A DNA stretch of 64,000 nucleotides from Beaufortia kweichowensis (GCA_019155185.1 CM032804.1:5428492-5492491), one strand, 5' to 3'. Positions 1 to 14,300 are shown, counted from the stretch's first letter. Notes: generated by a model not told the origin, from the letters alone. Program-made: numbers and translations.

Positions 1-959
1 TGCAGTTTATGTGATCGCGTCTCTGGAACGAATAAAACAAGAATTTGTGATAATGGCTTCTTCTGTTTTGAATACACGTGGCTAAAGGTGTAACCCCTCC
101 ACCAGCATTATGTTTCTTGAATCATTCATGTTTTTCTTTTTTAAACGTTTAAATCCTTTGGTCTTTGTTGTTTGTCTTGCCACATTTTGCTTGGGTATTT
201 TGCTTAATTCTGTAGCTGTCAGTTCATCACAGTTATCAATTTATCAACACTGTTTTATACACCTGTGCATATAAACTGTGCAACTCAGTCTGTTCTGTCT
301 TTGCTTGAAGAGAACTCTTTAATATGCTGAAATAGTAACAGCAAACTATTAAAAAGTTTGAGCTACAAACTGCATTCTGCATCTAATTATTATAGAACAG
401 TAGGAATACATTTATAGCCTATTAGTGAATTGTTTTTATGAAGGTTGCATGAGAAAAAATAAACTATTAGAAAAAAAACTATTAGAAATTTTGCTGTTTT
501 ATTTAAATATTTATAGCAAATGACATTTGCTGAATGATTAAAATGTAGGTAACTCGACCATTTTGGGGGTAATTATGTGTAAAAATGTTTCATACATACA
601 TAAATGTTGATTATATTTACAGTAGCTCCATAAAGGACATTACAAAACGACATTCCACCTTTGCATAGGCTAAATTAATTGACTGATGTTGTACAGGTGT
701 TTTAATATGCTACAATATTTTACCCTTATGTAAAAATTTTATATTTGGTTAAAGTAATGATATAGATGTAAAACATTTAGTGCAAGGCTCAAGCTTTCCT
801 CCAGGGGGCGCACTAGACTCTTTCTAAAAGGATTTTTACATTCTTATTTAGTAATCATAAACCACTGTGATTGGTCTATCTCCAAGTGCGCTGAGAAAAG
901 TCACGCTTAATCATGTGACAACCCCGTCTGCGTGGTTTCTCACCAGCAACCTGGGGGAT
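1..959. other. Intergenic sequence at left edge, no gene seen
   Basis: This AT-rich stretch lies upstream of ap5z1. I see no coding exon on either strand that matches a protein I know. An AATAAA-like string near position 31 could be the end of a neighbouring transcript outside the window, but nothing else supports that. The only site worth naming is the CTCF-like motif at 798-811, listed separately. Confidence 0.5.
798..811 (+). promoter_or_regulatory. CTCF-like motif upstream of ap5z1
   Basis: The string CCTCCAGGGGGCGC fits the vertebrate CTCF core (CCASYAGRKGGCRS) except at its third base. It lies about 410 bases upstream of the ap5z1 start codon, in otherwise AT-rich sequence, so the GC-rich block stands out. 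Binding is inferred from the motif only. Confidence 0.4.
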
Positions 960-1219
960 AATTTACGCCTGTTTTATGCACGTGAGGTATCTTAATAGCA
1001 AAATAAATTGCAAAACATGAATTAAAATACGCTGAGTTGTTAAAATATTATTATATTACCAAACTATTTTAAAACTAGTTTTTTTTCTGGGGCGTGATTT
1101 CGCTGTGCGTAAAAGCGGAACTAGTATTGTCATGTGATGTGCTGTCAGGACATCAAAGCTGATGGAGCAAATATTCATTCCTGTTTATTGTTTTGGCATG
1201 TAGTTATATTTTGCTCAAG
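960..1219 (+). promoter_or_regulatory. Probable ap5z1 promoter and 5'UTR
   Basis: This is the sequence just before the ap5z1 start codon. It contains a canonical E-box, CACGTG, at 979-984. Two CATGTGA strings lie nearby, around 913 and 1132. E-boxes of this kind are bound by USF and by TFEB-family factors that control lysosomal genes, which would suit an AP-5 subunit, but one E-box is weak evidence. No TATA box is evident. The transcription start cannot be fixed from sequence alone. Confidence 0.4.
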
Positions 1220-4200
1220 ATGTATTCGGCTGCATCGGAGAGTTTAATAAAGCAAGCAAGGTGAACTGTTTGTATAGAGTTTATCAAAAATTGCTGTGAT
1301 ATTATACACTACTGTCGTAATCAGATGTCTGATTGTTTTTGTGTTACACAAGTTATGTGTATTTTCATTCATTCGAGCGTCACGTTTACTTTCAGAGAAA
1401 TAAAGGAAGATGAGCTGCAGAAGTTTTGTGGGCGCGTTTTTAAGCTGCTTCACACTAAAGATCAGGGAGGAGAGACGGTGGACTCGCTGCAAAGACTTCA
1501 TCTGATAGTTTCTGCCACTAAATATACCAGAGAGTATGTCACATTCATGACATTGAATTGCATCTTTATATCCTAATTTTGCATCTGTGAAGCGCAAACA
1601 TTAAACCACTTGTTTAAACCTAAAAAATGTACCTTTAATTGCATTCTGCCCCATCAGTCTTCCATCAGATCTGGTGATGAAGCTGCAGACGGTTCTTCGC
1701 TCTTCAAACTGTCCAGAGCAGCTTCAGGTTTTGTGCTGCTCCATACTGCGGGAAATCTTTCTCAGTGTGCCCAGTCTCACCTCTGATCTCAGTCAGGACA
1801 GCAGGACCATCAGCTATGTGACAGGTGTTGTTCTTTCTCAGGTAGGTCATCATTGGCTTCTTATGTTGCACTTGTAGGTTGTGTTTATATGGTCTTAAGC
1901 AGTTATCTTACCTTATGCAGACCAAAAACAAAGAGGATGTCATGCCACTGTGCCACCATTTGCTGAAAAGCTTGGAGTCTCGACTGTCCGAGGGCCAGAT
2001 CTCCAAACATGCACTTCCCATATTATCCAAAATGATTAGTGTCTTTCCAGATATTCTGACAGATGGTAAGATTTGTGTTGTTGCACATTTTTGTTTATCC
2101 AAATCATATAATTGGCACTGCAAAAACAGATCTTTATTGATGGACATGTTTAATAATTTCAATTAAGACATTGACATAAGTTGTTTGGTCACTAATCTCA
2201 GATCAGGTGAATCTTGTCAGTCGTAAGATGGTGGATTGGTTGCGATATGCAAGTATGCAACAAGGAGCTTCTGTGTCTTCTGGGGGATTTTTTAGCGGGC
2301 CAAGAACACGTCAGGTAGAGGATGTTACTTCAGTCAAGGTCATGTTTATCATATTTCAGATGAATGATGTCAATGAAGTGATGCTTACTATTGTCTCTTT
2401 ATCAGCCAGCCCCACTGATGGAGGTAGATGGGGTGGTAACCGGAGATTTCTTCACAGTGCTGTGTGTGGGTCAAAGCTACACTGAAGATCAGTGGATGAA
2501 CATGTACACATTCTCCATGATAAGAAGTTGGCTGCTGACGTATGATGCAGATGGGACTTCAAACGCTGAATCAGGTAGTCTAAATGGGGTGATATTGACA
2601 TGTAACTTCAATCCCATTTGTCAAAACATCTAGTTCTTCTAGTAAAAGTGTATTTCAGAAAAAACTATCCATATCAGAGTAATACTTTGTTTTAGAGAGT
2701 AGTATCTTAAGATTGGATTTCCATTTTTACTAGCTCTGCTAAAAAGACCACATGTCACTCAATCACAGCAGCAAGGTAAGATGCGAATGAGAAGCCTGGC
2801 ATGATCAGTCAGCTTGTGCTGTCTTCAAAATCAGAAACTCAAAATAACATTCCTCCAATCAAAATAACACAGCTCTTCTAATCCACAGTTTTAAAATTGG
2901 CATCTCTAACTTAACTGAGTGTATCACAGTGCTGTCTTTCAGGTGTCCAGTCATATTCTAAATGTATATGTATTCTTCTAAAGTGCTTGTTGGAGTGTGT
3001 GTTGTTCCTTGCTGTAATGTTCTGTGCTGTTAATGCAGATGATCGCTCAGAGGTGGACAGTTCAGTGATGTCCATGGTGTCGGCCACGTCCTCCTCCAGC
3101 CGACTGCTTCCTCCTAAAGAGAGGCTGAGGGAGAAGGCGTTTGAGTACTGTCAGCGGCTCATCGAACAGAGCGACCGCAGTGAGTTATTTAGATGCATTA
3201 GGGAACGCTGATTTGGAAGATTATTTTGTAGTGTGCAACTTGTTGCTTTATTTCTGTTTTATCATTTCACAATGCAGAAGCCTTGAAGAGGACAGATACA
3301 GAGCTACAGAAAGCAGTGAGCATCTTATTTGACCTTTGAGGGTCAAACGTCTGTGAAAGTGCTTCTGTTTTGCATTTGTTTCTCTTTTGCAATGAAAAGA
3401 TATATGTATGGTAAATGACAGCAGATTGTAACTGTGTTTATCTGTTGTACAGTGTATTGTTGAGTCTGTATCCATAATGGACATCATCTGTGGTGAGGAC
3501 CCTTCCTATGTGTACCGTGCCTTTCCTTGCATCAAAGCTCTGTTCGGCAGGTTAAACGGAGATCTGGCTTATACCAGAGCGCTGATTCCCATCGCTCAGT
3601 TCTACCTTAACCACAGTAAGTAACGTCTCTAGAGTCTCTGCTGTCATTAGGGCTGTGATGGTGTGACATCTGAATCAACCTCTCTCTGTGTTTTCTGTCA
3701 TCAGGTGAGATGGCCGCAGTGGATTCAGATGCCGTGTTCCGCCAGCTGTTCGCCCACTGTCCTGCCGAGCAGTTCAACGAGCCCATGCTTGCCTTCGAGT
3801 TCATCCAGTTCTGTCTTCTCAATGCCAGCGCGCTGCAAAACAGAGTGCCAAACTACAGACAGAGCTTTCCCAACCTCCTGAAGGTGATTCCCAGCATGAT
3901 GTTTTACATCCGGTGCCAATAAGTGACAGGCTAAACAGAAGAATCTGCCTTTTGTCTCTCAGTTTTTGGCTTGGAACAGCCCAGGATTGATTGCTGAGTT
4001 TGTGGAGCTTCTGCCGTCTTTGGTAGCTCCTGATACAGCCATCGAGTTGTTGCACACCATTCTGGATCTGCCATGCTTAGCAGCAGCCTTAGACCTCCAG
4101 CACAAGTATGCGGTTTTCCTAAGGCTGACTTATAGAAATCTAATGATAAATCTCTGAAAACAATGATTATGCCATTGCTCAAGAGTATGATGTGATCGTG

Positions 4201-6442
4201 TTGCAGGTCAGCGTGCTATCAGACCTCTGACCGTACAGCGTGGGACCAGCAGGGGGCGAAGGTGGCAGCTTGTCTAGATGCCTTCCGCCAACCGTCCTAT
4301 AGGGGACTGTTTCTTTACATCCTCAGACCTGAAGCTGGGACTGGAGACACTATAGACAGGTAGCTCATGAACAGGCAAAAATGATTAAAAATGAATTGTT
4401 AGATTACTTTTGTTAATATTTTACATATGTGTTTCTAATTGTACGTAGGTTGAAAATGCTTCATGAGATTTTGGCTGACATGGCTGAGAGTCCACGGGTT
4501 GTGCGGTGCGCTCAGGTCGTCCCGGTGCTTTTGCATGTATACTTCAGCAGTGTCACACAGGTAACGGTAGGGGTTAAACTGGGATGTTGGATACCTTGTG
4601 CAATTTAATTAATGATTCATGAAATTATTTTGTCAAAGTCATATGTGCAGGTATGCTGTCAAAATCTGTGCACTTGGTTGCCATGTTTGCAATGCCTCCA
4701 GACAGATATTTCAGTCATAGCAAGAACAAAGTCCCACCTGGTTGAATAATGAGAGATTGCATTTATCTAAAGCACTTGACTAAAATCACAATTAAATAAC
4801 ATATTTCCAACCTGACATGAACCGTGCCATAGTTTTTGTAACAAATTGCGCATAAAAAAAACTTTTTTGAGAGTGTTTTAGCTACTGTGCATGCACACAG
4901 GTTGCCAAGTGCCTTATAAGGCTCTGTATAGAGCTCCTCCCTTAGGGAATATCTGTATTATATCTGTCCTTATCAACTGACGATTGGCTCGTTCAACTGC
5001 AATGCCGTGTTACATTCCCCCTATTCATAGTAATAGCACCGGCTCATCCTGTTAATATCTATTATCTTTGTGGGCATGTGCAAAGTACACTAAAAACGTT
5101 ATTGAACGTTTTTCCATTCTCCACTCTCCTATAGACAAAACAAAGTTCACAAGATATGCAAAAATTTTAAATAAAATACATTTGCAAAAGTTGTGAAATT
5201 GACCATGTATAGATCAGTATCATTATTGATTTTACACTGACTTCAGCTAGCCCTTGTTGTTGTTATTATACAATATATGCATATTTTCAAATAAATGCAA
5301 TTTAAAACACTATACAACTCTGTAAGATGGCAGATAACACATTTTCATCCATTGTTTTTTGTTTGTGTTTTGAAGATAGCTGATGAAAAACTGATGAACC
5401 AGTTGATGCTGGTGCTGCTGGAGAGAAGCAGTCTGCTGTACAACATCAAGACATTTCATGCTGAGGTTCAAAGGTCAGACACTTCTTTTACAATCTTGGC
5501 TGATCTTTAGGATGCTTAAGCTTAGTTCACCCTACATTACTTTTAAACGCAATAGACTAGATGTACATGCATGAGTAAATGTATTTATCTGTCTTTTTAG
5601 GGTTTTTAGCACTCACCTGCAGACCTTGTGTAAACTCCACCCACCACTTATTGTGGATCAGTCCAGAGAGCTTCTAGACTTAGCCAGTTCCCCTTCCAAC
5701 ATTTACAGTAAAGAAGACTTCTACACACATGTGGTGAGGACATAAAGAGCTATGTGACTATTAGATACATTACAGTATACTTGTTCTTAAGAAGGGTGTA
5801 TTTAATTTGCATATGCAGGTGTGGGTCATCGGCGAGTATCTGTCTGTTTCATTCGACTCCCGCTGCAGCGTGGAGCTCATCACCTCTTTTTTCGAGAGTT
5901 TGGAGGCGGTGCTGTTTGAGATCACGCAGGTGCGACAGTCAGCCAGCCCGCCGAGTTTCTCCCCTCGTCTTATCACTGTCCTCATGACCACACTGGCTAA
6001 ACTGGCAACACGCAGTCAAGACCTCATCCCAAGGTACACCAACCTGATCCAACACTACAGACCTGAATCTCACATTTATTCTCACCACAAAATATAAATA
6101 AAATCTGTTGTGGCTAAGACCATATCTGCGCATCCCTGATCCTCTCTTTCCATTTGTTTGTGATTTCTCAGGGTGTCGCTCTTCCTGTCCAAGATGCGTC
6201 TGTTCGCTCGCAGTGCTCCTGTGATGGCGTGCTACAGTGAGGAGGACACAGAGGAGATCATCACTCGGGCGCATGAACTTATTAACCTGCTCAAGTTACC
6301 AAACGTAGCTCAGTTTGTGTTGGCCCCTGCAGCAGGAGGAGACGGACCCCGCTGGCACAGAGATACCAACACATCACTGCCTCAGAGCATGAGAACGGTC
6401 AGCACACTCCTTCAAAGACACTCAAGCTTCATGCCCACATAA
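1220..6442 (+). CDS. ap5z1: AP-5 complex subunit zeta-1
   Basis: Large alpha-solenoid subunit of the AP-5 adaptor. It acts at late endosomes and lysosomes with AP5B1, AP5M1, AP5S1 and the SPG11/SPG15 proteins; loss of the human gene causes spastic paraplegia 48. Exons: 1220-1260, 1396-1533, 1658-1841, 1921-2065, 2202-2338, 2406-2574, 3039-3179, 3278-3315, 3453-3615, 3705-3883, 3963-4108, 4207-4359, 4449-4560, 5376-5473, 5601-5733, 5819-6033, 6172-6442. They total 2463 nt and give 820 aa, against 807 in human. All junctions are GT-AG and in phase. Diagnostic stretches match human AP5Z1: [14 protein letters not shown] at the start, [44 protein letters not shown], and the C-terminal [12 protein letters not shown]. 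The start is the first ATG and aligns with the human N-terminus. No catalytic motif is expected. Exon 12 carries a CTCF-like string. Confidence 0.97.
4246..4258 (+). promoter_or_regulatory. Exonic CTCF-like motif in ap5z1
   Basis: CCAGCAGGGGGCG is a near-perfect CTCF core and lies inside coding exon 12 of ap5z1, where it encodes part of [10 protein letters not shown]. The human protein differs at these residues, so the string may be fish-specific. Function is inferred from the motif only. Confidence 0.4.
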
Positions 6443-6609
6443 AGCCTACACTGGGATATTGTTTTGTAATTTAGTGTGTATAATACTGAAAGACAAAAAA
6501 GGAAAGACAATGTAAGAATCTAAAATTGCAAAAGATTCGGTTCAACTTGAGTTTCAGTTCTGCTTGAGCTACAGTACTGATGACTGAGAAAAAAAGGAGA
6601 CTCAGATTC

Positions 6610-6615
6610 AATAAA
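6610..6615 (+). terminator. Probable ap5z1 polyadenylation signal
   Basis: AATAAA lies 168 bases past the ap5z1 stop codon. It is the first canonical signal in that direction. It would give a short 3'UTR. Confidence 0.55.
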
Positions 6616-8325
6616 CAGCTTTATTTTTTTCTTTTCTAAAATGATTGCCATTGACAAATGTGAATTTATGAAAATTAAATAAATAATGTGTTTATTATTA
6701 GGTTGTATTTATTAGTGCCACTTATGATTAGTAAAATAAAATCTAGAATATCTAGAATAGACATCAATTGAAGGTAAAAAAAATATAGTCAATTTTCATT
6801 GTATTCATGTATTCACTAATAGTCTCATCCATTAAGACTATTAGTCAAAACTTCAGTTTTACATTTCAACCCATAGTGCTGAAATAGTTTTCATTACAGA
6901 TGATCCTCATTGTTATGTTCTGGGTTCAATACAAATAAAAGTTTGTTAACATCATTCTTAACAAACCACATTAATAATTTTGTTTGTAAGCACAGCAATT
7001 GGTTTAGTGTAATGCACTTGTGATGGACATCTTTGAGGCTGGCATTACCCAGACATATTTAAATGCACACTTGTTCCACGATAGCACACACACATGAGAC
7101 TAGTTTGATACAATTCATACCAACTCAAAAACAAAGTCACACATCCGGTTTCTTTAGCTGACCATGTAAAGCTGGTCACATGATACATGAGAAAATAACT
7201 TCCTCATAAACAAAAATCCATTCACAAGAATTACACCACAAACACATAGCCCTAGTACACTCACCTGCTACAATGAGGTTTTAGACTTACTGATCCAATA
7301 ATACATTTTTGTGCTTTATATAAGCACTTCAACAAAAAACAAACCGCATACTTCTGATTTAAACACACAGGGTTGTTAACCTCGTTAGATATAGTGCAAT
7401 TAGCTAGTGCATTATTGTAGACAACGTTCTTTCCAAACAGAAATGAAATGAATTCTCTTCAATTATGGAGAAATAACTTCAAGTTGAATTGCTTTAAAGA
7501 AAGAGTTAACCTAAATATAGAAAGTGGTCATTTACTCACCGTCATGTGACTTGCTTTCTTTAGCTGAATACATACAATACATTTTATATTAAATGCCTTC
7601 TAAGTTAAAATATGGCAGCCTGTCAACGAATCTTATTGGTTCTCATGTGTCTTCATTATTTTGGATCCCATGTAATAAAATAACATGATGACATTATAAT
7701 ATAAACTTTCTTATGTTCAACTAAAGAAAGGAAGTCATATACATTTGGAATGGCCAGAGGGTTATGCATGAGGGTTATTATGGAAATTGGAATTTCATAT
7801 TTGGGTGAACTACTTTTTTTAAATAATCTTTAACATATGTAAACATATTTTTGTACATAAGCATTTTACTACATTATCACATATGTAACTTCTAAACATA
7901 ACTTCTGCTCAATGCCAATACATCAGTCAATACATGAGCTTCTATCTTAAGTGCAGGATAGTAAATTGAAATCTCTAAACTCAACTCAAAATTGTTGAAA
8001 AAACGTTTTTAAAGGCAGTAGCTCTGGTAAAACAAGTGAAATGTTATTTTCATCTTGTTTTATAAGTTGTAAACACTGACATTTTGGACAGTACTTTATG
8101 GCAGCAGGTTAAGACTATACCTGTAAAAACACTGTCTAGAAGGTACTGACTTACCAAAACACTTTTTATCTAAAAATTAGAAGTACATTCTTCTATATAA
8201 AAATATATTTTAATACAACAGTACTAAATCATACCCATCTATGATTAATATAGAGGGATGCAAAGGCACCTCGAACACATTGTCTTGGACCCTGTATGTG
8301 TAAAACATCAGGGCTTCTACATCCG
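6616..8325. other. Convergent 3' region between ap5z1 and mmd2
   Basis: The two genes point toward each other across this AT-rich stretch. Part of it must be the mmd2 3'UTR, read on the minus strand. Several TTTATT strings (AATAAA on the minus strand) occur around 6690-6710, so I cannot choose the true 3' end. A degenerate MITE fills 7492-7822. I see no coding exon. Confidence 0.5.
7492..7822. mobile_element. Degenerate palindromic cyprinid MITE
   Basis: The left end reads TTTAAAGAAAGAGTTAACC and the right end reads TTTGGGTGAACTACTTTTTTT, which are imperfect inverted copies. Inside, CATTTACTCACCGTCATGTGA is followed later by CAACTAAAGAAAGGAAGTCA, the usual inner inverted blocks of this family. 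It has no coding capacity. It lies in or beyond the mmd2 3'UTR. It is older and more mutated than the copy at 25219. Confidence 0.6.
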
Positions 8326-11300
8326 TCACCTGGATATTTGTATTTGGCTGGACCCGGTTGCATACAAGTACCTCCAGATGGCGTAATAGTGAACACCAGC
8401 CCCTGCTGCTACAAAGATGTGCCAGATGGCATGAGCGAATGGGATGAGTCCATCACTCTTGAAGAAGACAATGCCCAGGCAGTAGAAGAATCCACCCACT
8501 GACAGCTCTAACACACCCTCTCTGTCAGGCTAAAAAAAACAAGCATGTACAATTTAAAGATTGACTTTACCACTAATAACGAACACAAGGGTCATTCGAC
8601 AAAGATAATGAGGGTTGTGAGTCAAAAACGATAAAAAATAATTGTAATTAAAATAATTACTATGTCATCAGCCATTCAAAAACTTAAATGTGAAAATGTG
8701 AAAGCTTAAAAACAATCCATGCCCCTTTAAGTATTATTAAGTAACAACATGTATTTGGGGTTATGTAGGTTGGGATTAAAGTTTGGTGCGAGGTTAGTTG
8801 CATGTATTTATGTATAATTTGCTGTTATTACTATAGAAAGTATGTAACATGTGTAACAAATACACCATAAAATGATTTTACATACTAAACAAATTATATT
8901 ACCAATTAATTAAAAAAACACATAGGCAAAAGTCAGTCTTACCATTGACAAAAGAACAAGTGCAGGAACAGTTCCCATGGCAGTGTAGCACAGTAAGTCT
9001 AATATTTTGTTCCTGCAACATAACACAGCATATTTTGATTATATATAGTTGTATAATTTAATGCAATTATAATGCAAATGCTAGTGAGGGTTTACTTTTC
9101 ATGAAAGAAAAAGACATAGGCAGAGCCAGCACAAGCCATGATCCACACCAACCAGCGCATGTGGACAGCCCAGGGTCCTAGCTCCCTCAGGTTCAACCTA
9201 CACACAACGCATCAATAATACACACTCATCTTTGTAAAGTTGTGAAATGACAGACTGACAGATGCAAACAAACAAACATTATGTACTTACCAGGGTGCAT
9301 AGGATGCAGCTATAAAGAAATATATCACCATTCTGTCACACATGTGAAACCGCTCCTCCACCTTCCTGTTACAAGACAAAAGAAAATCCCATTGATGAGT
9401 TCATTAGTTTGTGATCATTAAAATCATGATAAATGCACCTCCATCAGGAAAACAGTGTCATCTAGTAATTCATATATTTCGCCATGCTTTAATTACTCTC
9501 TGTTTGCATTTCTTTACTGTTTGCACTCTGGCTTCTTCCTGTCTGAAATACTTTATCATACTCGCTTAGGATAAAATGTCCAGCATCCTTACTTGGAATA
9601 CACGTTTGCAAATGCATCTACAACCACATTCGCAAGTACATTTATCTTTTTTTTAACTGAATTGACGGGTTCATAACTACATCATAGGGTAACCTAATGT
9701 ACATGTGATGAAGAGATATGAACATGAACCAACAAGTCTTTGAGATTCATCAGAACTGTCTGTGTAACTGTGTAGGTGTACTACAAGCCTTTCAGCCTGA
9801 CAGGAGGAAGTTTATACATATTGTTTTTACTAAATCCCTATAGCACTATAGTACACTATAGCAATACAAATATTAAATATAAGTCCTATAAGAAGCATTA
9901 TATGTAGTAATTGTGAAATACTGAAATAGGTGTATCTTTAGAATAACTACATTAGTTAACATAAACTAACAATGAACAATACTTCTACAGCATTTATTAA
10001 TTTTACTAAATTCATATTTAAAAATGAAAATTTGTATTTTAAAGTGTTGCCTATATACAGGTGAAATCAGACATGTATGCCCGCAGATAACACATGACTA
10101 CTCATTGTTTGCAGTAAATTCAGGATTTTATTTTTTTTATTTTATTTCACAACATTTATGCTTACTGTATACTCTTGAAATGACTGTAACACTGGTTTTA
10201 AAATAGTAAGAAATGCAAAGCAATAGCATATATGAAGAGTTGTTCATTTTGCTGTTAAACTTTTTAATTTTATTAAAGAGATGCAACATAGCTATTGTAT
10301 TACTGTATTTACCACAAAACACCATTATGTAACACTGAACAGTACTGTAAACATGCAGTCCTCTGATTACTCACCTGAGATGACTCTTCTTCCAGGTTAC
10401 AGTATGGAACATAGTAGACATGATGAAGAGCCCAGACAAACCTGTACCATACATCCATGCAGAGATGGTCTCCCACTGGTCATCAGACAGGGAGTACAGC
10501 ACTGAGCTTCCCAGGATACTGGGAATGATCCAAAACTAAACAGAAGATAACAGTCTTAATGTAAGTCTTAAGTTTAATGTGATTCATGTCCCTGTTTGAT
10601 GTGTGATTTTTGTTGATTCATTTTTAAGTATTGGAAAAGCTGTGCCAACCCACACATCTTACCCAATGTTTATCCATGTTGCTAATTTATGTATTGAAAT
10701 GGTGAAAATTTTAACCTGAAAACTGTCATTGCACATATTGAGTTTACACATGAAAATGCATTATCAAAAAATAAAATTTTAGATTTTTTTATTAATTTTA
10801 GGTATTTTTTAAAGTCATTCAACACAAACACTATTTTATTATTTTTTTGTTTGTGTTTATTGTCATTATTCCATCAGTATATAGTTTGTCATGATTTGAT
10901 TAGAATTCAACTATAAAATATTAAAGTGAATAGGGAAATATATTTCTATAACCAGCCATTTATCATCAACAGAAGACCATGTTGTCAACTAGTTATTTAA
11001 GCATGGCCATGCTAGTACACCATCCAGACCCACACATAACAGCACAGAAATTAATCCAGGTCTAAGCTGCTCTTTACAGAATGGATACAAATATGCACTT
11101 AGAGATAGACATGTCAAAGAGGATCTGGTCTCGTGTCGCAGCTTGTGAACTGGGCATGCCAGATGTGTGGCCCTGAGAGGCGGGGATTAAAGAGCAGGAT
11201 GTTAACCAAACAACATCACAGCTCCGAGGTCATACCAGACAAACCCATAAAATCACAATTAACAGAAGGATCAGAATTGAAGCAAATGACAAATGTGAAG

Positions 11301-14300
11301 TCAATAACTTCCTCCTGACTGTGATCTAAATATATATCACTTTCTCTTTATAACATGGTATTATTTAGTGTTTTTGTTTGTTGATGTTTCATGAGCACCA
11401 TTACGTCACACAGTCTTTGTCATAAGAATCATTACAACTTTGGTTTTTTGTGGCCTGTCTAATCCTTTTGTGTTTTCTCAACTTTTTGCTATATAATCCC
11501 TAAAGCCACAGGTTACTGTTTTGCTCAGTATAGACAAACCCTAAACAATAAATTTTTTTTTGATGTAGGGTGTAACACATATGGATTTGTGTGAGATGAG
11601 ATAACTTGCTTACTCCATGGGTGGCACAGTTGGCTGCATGCTCATATTCAGTTGGCTGGTATCTCTTGCTGGATGGGACACGATTGTTCATAAACCTGGA
11701 TAAAAATACAGCATTTCAATTCTGATCATGTGCAGATCTTAAATTTATTGTCATTAATATTATAGTAATATTACATATAAATAGAATATTAATATGATAT
11801 AAATATTTTTCTCAAATTTTCTAAATTGTCTTAATTTTCCAAATCCAAATTTTACATTTCATACCATAACAGTTTCTCTTAAGTTTATATATTCTCACTT
11901 TTCAGAGTAAAGAATATTAAAGCTTTGAAAAGTCTAAAAAACTGATCAAACAAATGCTTTCACACGTGAAATAAATTCAAATGTGCTCAGATCTGCCAAG
12001 AAACCACAGTCTGCAATACCAACACCAATACCAAAGATTTCATCTTAAATATTTTCCATTAAATTGTATTAGTCTATTTTTGATTCTCATATAGACAATT
12101 TATGAATACATCTAAGACAAAGTCGACACAACAGAGAATTCCCTCAAGTTTCTTGAGTTTTAAAAGAGCAACACTGGGTTATAAAAGCTCGCTAAGACTG
12201 TGACTGAACTCTAAACAATGGATCCCATGCTGATTATTATTCAGCTGACAGTGTCTCAATGTACAAACTACTCAAAAGACATCAGAGAAAACAGAACGTA
12301 TAAAGAGCAGGCTCAGGTTTAAATATGTTAGGTAACCCTCTTGTTTGGAGTTTCCCCAATAATACAAATGCATTCAGATCACATTTATGAAATTTTCTTG
12401 TGTTTCACGGTTGCCTAGCATTTGTAACTACCTAACACGAAAGTTAATCCTGTTCAGAATAAGGTCTTTTATGCAACTTATATTGAGCTGCTGATGTACT
12501 GAATGATGATGTCATAGTCTCCATGCCAACCTGAGGCTTAGGATTTTCTTTTTCTATTTTCCCCAAACACTCATTATCGGATTGATTTAATTAATGTGCA
12601 TGAGGACGGAGAGAAGTGGGGTAGACTGCTAACCAGAGCATATAAAGTACAACAGGCCCCGCAAACCATCTTACTTTGCTCTTGTTTATACTTCTTGATT
12701 ACATTGTATTTCTAGCTGTAGCCAACTGATCATCCTTTTACAGTGTTATTAAAGAAAATCATGTCATTTGCAGTATTTAAACCAGGGTTACATAAATGAA
12801 TTGCCATGTTTTTTCTGTTATGAAACATGCTTTCGTAACACTTTCATTTTCCTTTTAATTTCACAATACATTTGGTGTAGGTAGAAAAAAATATGACAAA
12901 CTTTCCTCACATAATACACAAAAGGAACTTCTGCTAGTTCAACTTTACATTTAGATTATAAAATATTCAAGCAGTTGTCAAAGCACTACAGACTATTCTG
13001 TTCATTATCAAGGAGGAGTTCATTAATGAATGTTTGACATTTTCTCCATGATTTATCACCTAATGCGTCTCTGCATGGCCTTCATGATAACAATAAGGCT
13101 ACCTCATTGTAACAATGTGTTTATGGTACTGTTAGACACATATTGTATCCTTTAATTTTATAATAGACTTAATGCATACACATGTAGTCAATACTATGTA
13201 AATGTAAAATAATAAAAATGTAAAATATTTATAAAATATTTATCTATTAGATTGCCTTATTTTCTATATATATATTTTCTATATGTATATATATGATCTG
13301 CTTTCAGGGCTCATGGGCTTTGTTGCAATTAATTTGTTGCACTGTGAGTTTAGATGAGGAGTCACATGTATCAATTGCATAAACATGTCAAATGCATTGA
13401 ATGCATAAAACTGTCAATTGCATAAATGTAAGACATCACTGTAGACAAGTGTCAGGCCAGGCGGCAGTCTATGTGAGAATATAATAATGGACACTGTGAA
13501 GAGTCACCCCATTCACTGAATGTTTATATATGACAGTGTCTCTGCAGGTGATACACAGTGTTGGTTTTGAGTTTGTGCCAAAATGTCCTCTCAAAACATG
13601 GTTGCCTTCTCATGCAATATCAAAGGTCAACTTTTTTTGACCACACATCATATGCAAGAACAGTATGTTCATATGAACATACTGTTCTTGCATATTGTCA
13701 TTTTCCAAATCACTGAAAATTATGATAACGATGCCTTGTATCCACTTCACTAGCATGTAAATGTGCTAGCCACACAACACAGGCCAGAACATCTCATCCA
13801 CGTGCAGTCAGATGGCTGCAATGCAAGTCTCTTCTAAAAATCCAATGGCCCACAAGGGACAGTTTATTTTACAATACTTCATAAGAGAAGAGTAAGGGAC
13901 ACCCATTGTTTGACCATTCTGAGAGGATTCTTAAAATGAAACGATCAGGTGATAACATGTTGGGTTTATGACTCACCTGACAATAAATACTGCATCATCA
14001 AAAATACCTAACCACCTAACCACCTGGTGGGCAAACTTATATGTATAATTATTTTGTCCCAAGTTTGACAAAATAATATGACACCCATTGTTGTAGGGGT
14101 AAATAATAATTGCGCAGGTTGTTGTAAAAGAAAACAAACATTGTGCTTATCTTTTGTTACTTTATATTGTCTAGGTTGCATGCCAAAACAAGGTTTTGAA
14201 CAAGTTCTGCCTGAACAAGTTGTGTGCAGCAGTGGTTAGTACAAAAAATGGGTGAAATGGGTGACTTGCCAAATTTCTAAAGGGGACAAATCGTGGGAAC

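Noticed and set aside
13256..13296. TA-rich run in mmd2 intron 1
   Set aside because: Simple TATATA sequence with interruptions; no evidence for a promoter or element.
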